NCBI RefSeq assembly: GCF_964340395.1
Contig: NC_135563.1
Span: 22,628,809 to 22,692,808, forward strand
Source: Glandiceps talaboti
Lineage: Eukaryota; Hemichordata; Enteropneusta; Spengelidae
DNA length: 64,000 bases
Reading direction: 5' to 3'
Shown piece by piece: positions 58,501-64,000 of the stretch (positions are counted from its first letter, which is position 1; each line of letters begins with the position of its first letter). The notes beneath the pieces are model-generated. The model saw only the letters and a list, made by a program, of their open reading frames with translations. It had not been told where the DNA came from and made no database searches. The translations under genes and the position numbers were made by a program.

Positions 58501-61500
58501 TAGATAAACTTGTGAAAGCTATGAACTCCTGCAGGTCAAGATATCTTATGGTAAGTACAGTAGGTTACTTTACTGTCAGAAACAGTATTAGGAATGATGT
58601 AGAACAGCTGACTGACTGTACACAAGGTACATATTTACTTCAAAACTAGGGAGTTTAGGTTGTGTTCGATATGGGATAGGAATATTGTTAGACCCCCTAA
58701 CATAGACTTGTAAAAGTTCCTATATATGATATGGTAGTTTTGGTGGGGAATCCCAGGTAAAGGCCTTAGAAACTCGCATTATGATGTTATATACGTACTG
58801 GCCTCAGTAAAAACAGTGTGTAATGTCATTGTGTTAATACCTTTGCTATATATAAACAATACTTGACTGTATAATTTTAAGTATGTACCGTAGTATGTTA
58901 CGAACTCCACCAGTACTATAGGGAAGTATTTTCATTTGTTGATGTGAGGAATAATTTAGACTGTGTTTGCAATGTTACATGTCATCATTTATCTTTCATG
59001 TGACTGTGTACAAATTTTGACACATGACTCACAGATGAAGCTAACTATATACTTTGACCACTAACTGAACATTAGCGTCTCTTTTGAGTAATCATAAACA
59101 CAGAATATGGGTTATCCTAATTTGCATTACTAGTATTAATGTTGAAGTTTTATAAGCATGCATGATTTCAGAAATTTATTACATGTACATTGTAGTGTTG
59201 TTTTGAATATTTCGAAGAAACTAGGTACATTTTACAAACTGCCATGATCTCTTTTACTATTAACATATACATCACTGTGGATTGATTACAGTATGGATGT
59301 TGCCATGCATTGTGTGAGTTATCAGCTAGATATCCAGTTATTCAATATGCCAGTGCATGGTGTTGTGCTAGTATCACTACTCTGACTCCAAAGGATGGCT
59401 CTAAACCTAACCGAGTATATCGACAGGCATCCCGAACATTCAGTAGTGGTAGCATAGCTAGTATAACAAGGTAAGTGTCTCACTGAACTACTGTAACCAG
59501 GACAACAGTATGTTTCTCAACGATCAAAACGAGTTTATCATTGAACAAGGATCCTGAATGATCAATGGTGGTAGCATAGCAACTATGACAAGATAAGTAT
59601 CTCAAAAGATGTATATAACCAGGACAACAGAGTATGGTAAAGTGTCCCAACATTGGAGAGTATCACAAAACATAAGACTCAGAGATTTCCTCAAAAATGA
59701 GTAAGTCTGCAATCAATGTCATTGTCACAAATGCTTAAGACAGGTAATGAGATTTTCTCAAAATGGTTTTTTCAGGATGTGAAATTTTCATGTCGAGGAA
59801 ATACTTATCTAGTGGATTATATTCTATAAATATTCTGGTTTGGTAGTAAAAACTAAAGAATGTATGAACCATTGACACCACACAGCCTGGTATGAGGTTC
59901 ACACTTGATACAAATGTATGATATCATTTTGTATTTCTCTACTATCTTTTAGTGCTGGTAGTACTACTAGTACAGTAAGTTTGGAAGAACTGAACACTGG
60001 ATCTGGTGGTGGTGCTCTACCATTGGTGTTATCACTTCTAACATCATCATCATTACCACTGGACCTGTCAGCTCACCAGGATGCATTGTTACTGGCAGCT
60101 AATCTAATGGCAGGTAAGTGAAATGTTCCATTGTTGGAAAAATTCCTGGTCTAAGACCAGTACATTTATACTAATGGCAGGTAGGTGAAATGTAGAATTG
60201 TTGTAAAAGTTTCCTGGTTTATGACCAGTTACAGTTATAGTAATGGCAGGTACATGAAATGTAGAATTATTGTAAAAGTTTCCTGGTGTAGGACCAGTTA
60301 CAGTTATACTAATGGCAAGTAGGTCAAATGTAAAATTGTTGGAAAAATTCCTGGTCTAGTACCAGTTACAGTTATACTAATGACAGGTAGGTGAATGTTG
60401 AGTTGTTGAAAAATTCCTGTTTACTGTTAATGTGTTTTATCTCTAGTATATCATATTAGGTAGACAATGTAAATTATTCTTTCACAACATAATGTTTCCT
60501 GTTTGTAGTTTTAAACACAAGAAAACATTTCTTTTACTTCTCATTACTCAGGTGCTGCTTTTAAATCCCTGAAGACAAATAATGACAAAACTGAGCATGC
60601 TGGGTCACCAGAGGGACTCAGTCATTGGTCAGCTTTCCAAGACAAAGCACTGGTACCCCTAGCTGACCAATTATTACAACATTTAGCAAGACTTCTAAAT
60701 GTATGTGCACATGTCATTGAAGGAAATCAACCCGGTCCTCCCAAAATACAAGTAAGTTTAAATCTTAATTTTGACATATAAAAGTTACAGAACAATAAAT
60801 CTATTCATTGTCATTTGGGAACATTTTTGAGAAAGTATTCCGTTTTATAAAGTAGTATTGGATATTGTGCAAGGTATGAAGAAAATATATTCATATCTTA
60901 TGAACTCTTTATGTCATTACAAGTACAAGTACAAGTGTTTTTGTTTGATGGAATTCCCCGAAGTACATAATCCAACTGTAGATGACATTTATAGATATCT
61001 AAATGCTGACATAAAACCCATCTATAAATATTGATTTCTATCTTGTGCTGGAAGAGAATATAAAACCACTGTATAGCATTAATAAAGTCACCAGGATGAT
61101 ATAATCTACTCATGTGGTAGTTTATGTAATATCCTGATAAGCAATGACAGTTTCTGGATATGGATGTACCCAAAATTACATCATTCATTTACTGTTACAG
61201 TACCAAAATAGTGTTATAGATCTCAGTGTTACAACTCATGATTTATTATATTACAGTTAGGATAGAAACATAAGAAATTCTTGAGAGTAAAAAAATAATA
61301 ATATCAATTTCTGGAATGTACTGTGAACCTTTAATTAATTCTAGTTTTGATATTTTCAAAATGTCTGATCTCAGACCAGTGACAATACAGTAATATAATT
61401 ATAAATCAAAATTTCAATGTTTCTGATTCTTGAAATAGCCTTCCTTGCCATCTCTTCCAACTGGAACATCTCTGAGTCCAATCAAGAAAAAGACGAAGGG

Positions 61501-63513
61501 AAAAGAAAAGGAGAGTCAAGACCAGACTAGTTTACTGTCAACAAGTCCATCTAAGTCACAACCTGGTAAGGAATCTCAGCTGTCTAAGAAATACTTGACA
61601 TCAAAAATTTATGTCCACCTTTTCACTGTTTTAACATCACTCTGTTAACATGTTGATGTACTGCCTAGAATCAAAGCTATTATGCTGTCATGTAAATTTC
61701 CAGTGTCATTATCAAGTAATTTGTTGATGTACTGCCTAGAATCAAAGCTATTATGTGTATGCTGTCATGTAAATTTCCAGTGTCATGATCAAGTAATTTG
61801 TTGATGTACTGCCTAGAATCAAAGCTATTATGTGTATGCTGTCATGTAAATTTCCAGTGTCATTATCAAGTAATTTAGAAGTTAAGAAATGTCAAACATT
61901 TATGCAACAATTTTTGAACCTGGTAAGGAATCTCTGCTGTCTAGGAAATACTTGACATCAAAAATTTATGTCCATCTTTTCACTGTTTTGACATCACTCT
62001 GTTAACATGTTGATGTACTGCCTAGAATCAAAGCTATTATGCTGTCATGTAAATTTCCAGTGTCATTATCAAGTAATTTGTTGATGTACTGCCTAGAATC
62101 AAAGCTATTATGTGTATGCTGTCATGTAAATTTCCAGTGTCATTATCAAGTAATTTAGAAGTTAAGAAATGTCAAACATTTATGCAACAATTTTTGAACC
62201 TGACATTCCTGTACATTTAGAATACTTGATAAATGTTTGAATTATTGTCCTCTTCTTATTATTAAATCTGAAACTACTTACCTTGATTAAACTATATTTT
62301 TGTGATGTGATATCTATCAGTAGAGAAACATGATGGTACAGACAAAGACAGCAAAGATATGAAATCTAGTAAGACTCAGCTTGGAGCTTTCTTTCATCTA
62401 CCACAGTATATGAGATTGTATGAAGGATTGAAAGGGGCTGACTCCAACTATAAGGTAATGTTTACATATTATACACTGTGATATGTTCTAGTCAACTTAC
62501 AACTCATAACGCTAATGTAAAGCATTTTCTGTATGTACCACAATTGTTTATAGTATCCATATTAAGTGTAAAAGTATACTGTTTCATTTGCTAATTGACC
62601 ACATTAGAAAGACCACATGCAAGGCTTGTAAGTAAATAAATTGAAACAGTATACTTTTACACTTGATATGAATGCTATAAATGGGTGTAGCACATAGAGG
62701 AAGTGTTTTACTTCAGTGTTACTGGTTGTAATGAAATATCAATGACTTAATTATTAAGAAGTCCTTGTCACCCTAAGTTCATATGCAAGAGATCTTCATG
62801 AAATACCAGTGACTTGAAATGTCTTTGTAATCTGGAAAATAGTATTGAAAAAAGAGAATAAATTGAAATACAAAATAGTTGCATAGAAGAGTAAGTGGCT
62901 AAAGTGAAAGATTGTAATGTGGTATGATAATTGCAGTAAAGTAAGTACTACAGTGACTGAAATTTCTAACTAATTTAGCAACTGTTTGTGGGGAGACTAG
63001 TGACAGTATACAATAATTGATATGTTGTTTGATTTGTTTCCTTACAGATAACCCTAGATCTGAGTGGTGTTGAAAAGTTTGGTGGAATACTAAGGACTGC
63101 ATTAGATGCACTAGCACAGCTACTAGAGTTTGCTAATTTCAGTGAAATTGGCAAGGTAAGAGATTTAAATTCATCACACTAGATGTCCACCAACTGTAGT
63201 GATTTGATTGGCTGCATAATGTACATGCCTCAATCACTTGCCAATCACATGCTCTTTAGCAAAAAACCCCATGAAGAGATAAGGGGTCATGTAATCAAAA
63301 ATACGAACGAAAAGAGAACATGTAGTAAATAACTTTTTAGATCAAAATGCTGACATGATGTAAATATTAGAATTTGTTCTAGCACTCAGTAATGATTTGA
63401 TATGTTGTTATTTTGTTACCATGGTTACCATGCAGTATTCAGAAGAATTACTGGGATTTCTGAAATCATCCGTACAAAGAGAACCAACAGCCACTATATT
63501 GACAGTACAACAG
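46523..63513 (+). CDS. HTT: Huntingtin, N-terminal 1,260 codons (23 exons), 3' end outside the window
   Basis: Exons: 46523-46653, 47728-47811, 48441-48561, 49269-49328, 50494-50640, 51020-51091, 51833-51974, 52342-52523, 53068-53278, 53843-54655, 55328-55492, 55737-55831, 56490-56629, 57151-57214, 57703-57803, 58286-58550, 59292-59470, 59953-60113, 60552-60751, 61439-61565, 62321-62454, 63048-63155, 63436-63513. Phases agree throughout (3,780 nt). Huntingtin is a large HEAT-repeat scaffold for vesicle transport, autophagy and cilia, working with HAP40 (family knowledge). The N-terminus [19 protein letters not shown] matches the human N17 helix and is followed by only two glutamines and no polyproline. 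HEAT-type helices follow, with conserved [20 protein letters not shown] and [16 protein letters not shown]. The 813-nt exon holds a long acidic, Ser-rich disordered segment (about residues 390-600) before conserved [19 protein letters not shown]. Exons 2, 3, 4 and 7 (84, 121, 60, 142 nt) equal human lengths as I recall them. It shares a promoter with the TSNAXIP1-like gene. Confidence 0.95.
48543..48630 (+). repeat. 45-bp tandem duplication of the huntingtin exon 3 donor
   Basis: The exon 3 end and donor (GAACCATCAAG|GTTAG, junction at 48561) and the next TGTTATCTCTTTGTCACTT are repeated immediately downstream, with a second intact AAG|GTTAG at 48606. The second donor is 45 nt away and in frame, but reading into it meets TGA before the junction. 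Confidence 0.9.
49442..49556 (+). repeat. Uncharacterised interspersed repeat, copy c
   Basis: Contains TTATATTCAAGCTAGGGAGT, CATGGTTAGG and GAGTTAGACCCTCTAACATA. Same family as the copies at 29434-29676, within huntingtin intron 4. Confidence 0.7.
49899..50002 (-). repeat. Uncharacterised interspersed repeat, copy d (inverted)
   Basis: On the minus strand the order is AAGTGGACTGACTGACAAC, TGCTAGGGAGTTTAG, GTGGTTAGACTCCC. Same family as copy c, in opposite orientation about 350 bp away in the same huntingtin intron. Confidence 0.65.
51247..51608 (+). repeat. 30-bp tandem array rich in splice-like motifs, about 12 units
   Basis: The unit is GTTTACAGGTCTGTGAATTT followed by GTATAACTAT. It lies in the huntingtin intron between exons 51020-51091 and 51833-51974. 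Every unit carries TTTACAG (acceptor-like) joined to CAG|GTCTGTG (donor-like). The repetitive open frame is not coding. Confidence 0.95.
58590..58707 (+). repeat. Uncharacterised interspersed repeat, copy e
   Basis: Contains AATGATGTAGAACAGCTGAC, ACTAGGGAGTTTAGG and GTTAGACCCCCTAACATAGA. Same family as copies a-d; here it begins only about 40 bases after the donor of huntingtin exon 58286-58550. Confidence 0.7.
59420..59635 (+). repeat. Partial duplication of huntingtin exon 17 end and donor, decayed
   Basis: The last 50 or so bases of exon 17, the donor (ACAAG|GTAAGT at 59470) and following intron up to CCAGGACAACAG are echoed at about 59540-59635. In the second copy the donor reads ACAAG|ATAAGT (junction 59592), so GT has become AT. 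Confidence 0.8.
60104..60425 (+). repeat. 66-69-bp tandem array starting in the huntingtin exon 18 end, five units
   Basis: Each unit starts with the last exon bases and donor (CTAATGGCAG|GTAAGTG at 60113) and continues GAAATG, TTGTTG and CCTGGT with a GACCAGT block. Later junctions lie at 60180, 60249, 60318 and 60386. Three of the four still read CAG|GT, and the one at 60318 reads CAA|GT. Confidence 0.9.
61562..62202 (+). repeat. Nested duplication starting in the huntingtin exon 20 end
   Basis: A segment beginning CCTG|GTAAGGAATCTC at the exon 20 donor (61565) recurs 357 bp downstream with the same CCTG|GTAAGG (junction 61922). Within each copy an 80-90-bp unit (GTTGATGTACTGCCTAGAAT, CAAAGCTATTATG) is itself repeated three and two times. 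Both copies end with AAGAAATGTCAAACATTTAT and GCAACAATTTTTGAACCTG. Confidence 0.92.
62547..62681. mobile_element. Small foldback element with 35-40-bp inverted ends
   Basis: The left arm (TTTATAGTATCCATATTAAG, then TGTAAAAGTATACTGTTTCA) is the near-perfect complement of the right arm ending CTATAAA at 62681, with about three mismatches. The loop is about 55 bp. It lies in the huntingtin intron after exon 62321-62454. No target duplication was clearly resolved. Confidence 0.75.
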
Positions 63514-64000
63514 GTAAGGAAATGTAGTGTAAATTGGGAGGGAAGAGGGGTAAATCAGGGGGGAGGAGGGGGGGTGGGTCAAGTGGATGGCTCTTTACAT
63601 TGCACCCATACATACATGTACGCATACATGTGTTTTTACTTGCATGGTGATAGGGAATGGTATACAGCCCAGGTACATGTGACTGTGCTATTATACAGCA
63701 TTTCTTGTAAGTGTCTCCTTTAAGTTACCAACAATCCAGAATACAGTCATAATAATAACAAGTATATAAACCAAATAATGGGGAAGTATTAGCAATTCTT
63801 GTCAATGTACACTATCTATGTGGCAACCAAATCAGTCCTTACACCATTGACTACATTGTAGACTTGAAATGAATCAAGTCCTATGATGTACACATCATTG
63901 CCTAAAGTATGCACATGACTTATTACAGGTATATGCTTTGAAATGCTGGATGTTATGTCAATTGTTCAACATGTTCACTATTACTAAGTTGCTATTAGCT

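Noticed and set aside
63929-64000. Possible huntingtin exon 24 after TATTACAG
   Set aside because: The frame is open to the window edge and the phase fits, but the peptide (VYALKCWMLCQLFN...) lacks the FGTNL-type block expected after VQQ in human huntingtin, so it was left out of the model.

Overview
This is a window of animal nuclear DNA. It is AT-rich, has many introns with GT-AG splice sites, and carries abundant microsatellites, minisatellites, MITE-like foldback elements and SINE/LINE tails. The gene set (huntingtin, FAM204A, tincar, a TSNAXIP1-like ciliary protein, a harmonin-N-domain protein) and the near-vertebrate exon lengths of huntingtin suggest a slowly evolving invertebrate. A hemichordate or other invertebrate deuterostome is my best guess; a spiralian cannot be excluded. 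No prokaryotic genes, CRISPR arrays, rRNA genes or convincing tRNA genes were seen.

Layout. (1) 1-13.7 kb, minus strand: the first coding exon (1753-2311) of a harmonin-N-domain (Usher/PDZ scaffold type) gene. It probably has a non-coding first exon near 13.5 kb and an 11-kb leading intron; the rest of the gene lies beyond the left edge. (2) 13.9-17.9 kb, plus strand: a complete four-exon FAM204A orthologue, divergent from gene 1 across a short shared promoter with a palindromic CRE. (3) 17.9-22.0 kb, minus strand: a complete two-coding-exon tincar orthologue with a TATA/CCAAT promoter, convergent with FAM204A. (4) 22-27.5 kb: intergenic DNA with two well-preserved foldback elements. (5) 27.5-46.2 kb, minus strand: a 20-coding-exon, about 956-residue TSNAXIP1-like coiled-coil protein. 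(6) 46.5-64 kb, plus strand: the N-terminal 1,260 codons (23 exons) of huntingtin, head-to-head with gene 5 about 300 bp away; the gene runs off the right edge.

The most unusual observation is structural. At four huntingtin splice donors (exons 3, 17, 18, 20) and one acceptor of the neighbouring gene, short local tandem duplications begin inside the exon end and copy the splice junction into the intron, leaving decoy splice sites in various states of decay. Other notable points are a huntingtin N-terminus with only two glutamines and without the residues aligned to human T3, S13 and S16; a shifted intron in the huntingtin region equal to human exons 5-6; a MITE with a perfect 8-bp target duplication; a two-copy TTAA-flanked MITE family; and a five-copy uncharacterised interspersed repeat. 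I found no evidence of a wholly new gene system.
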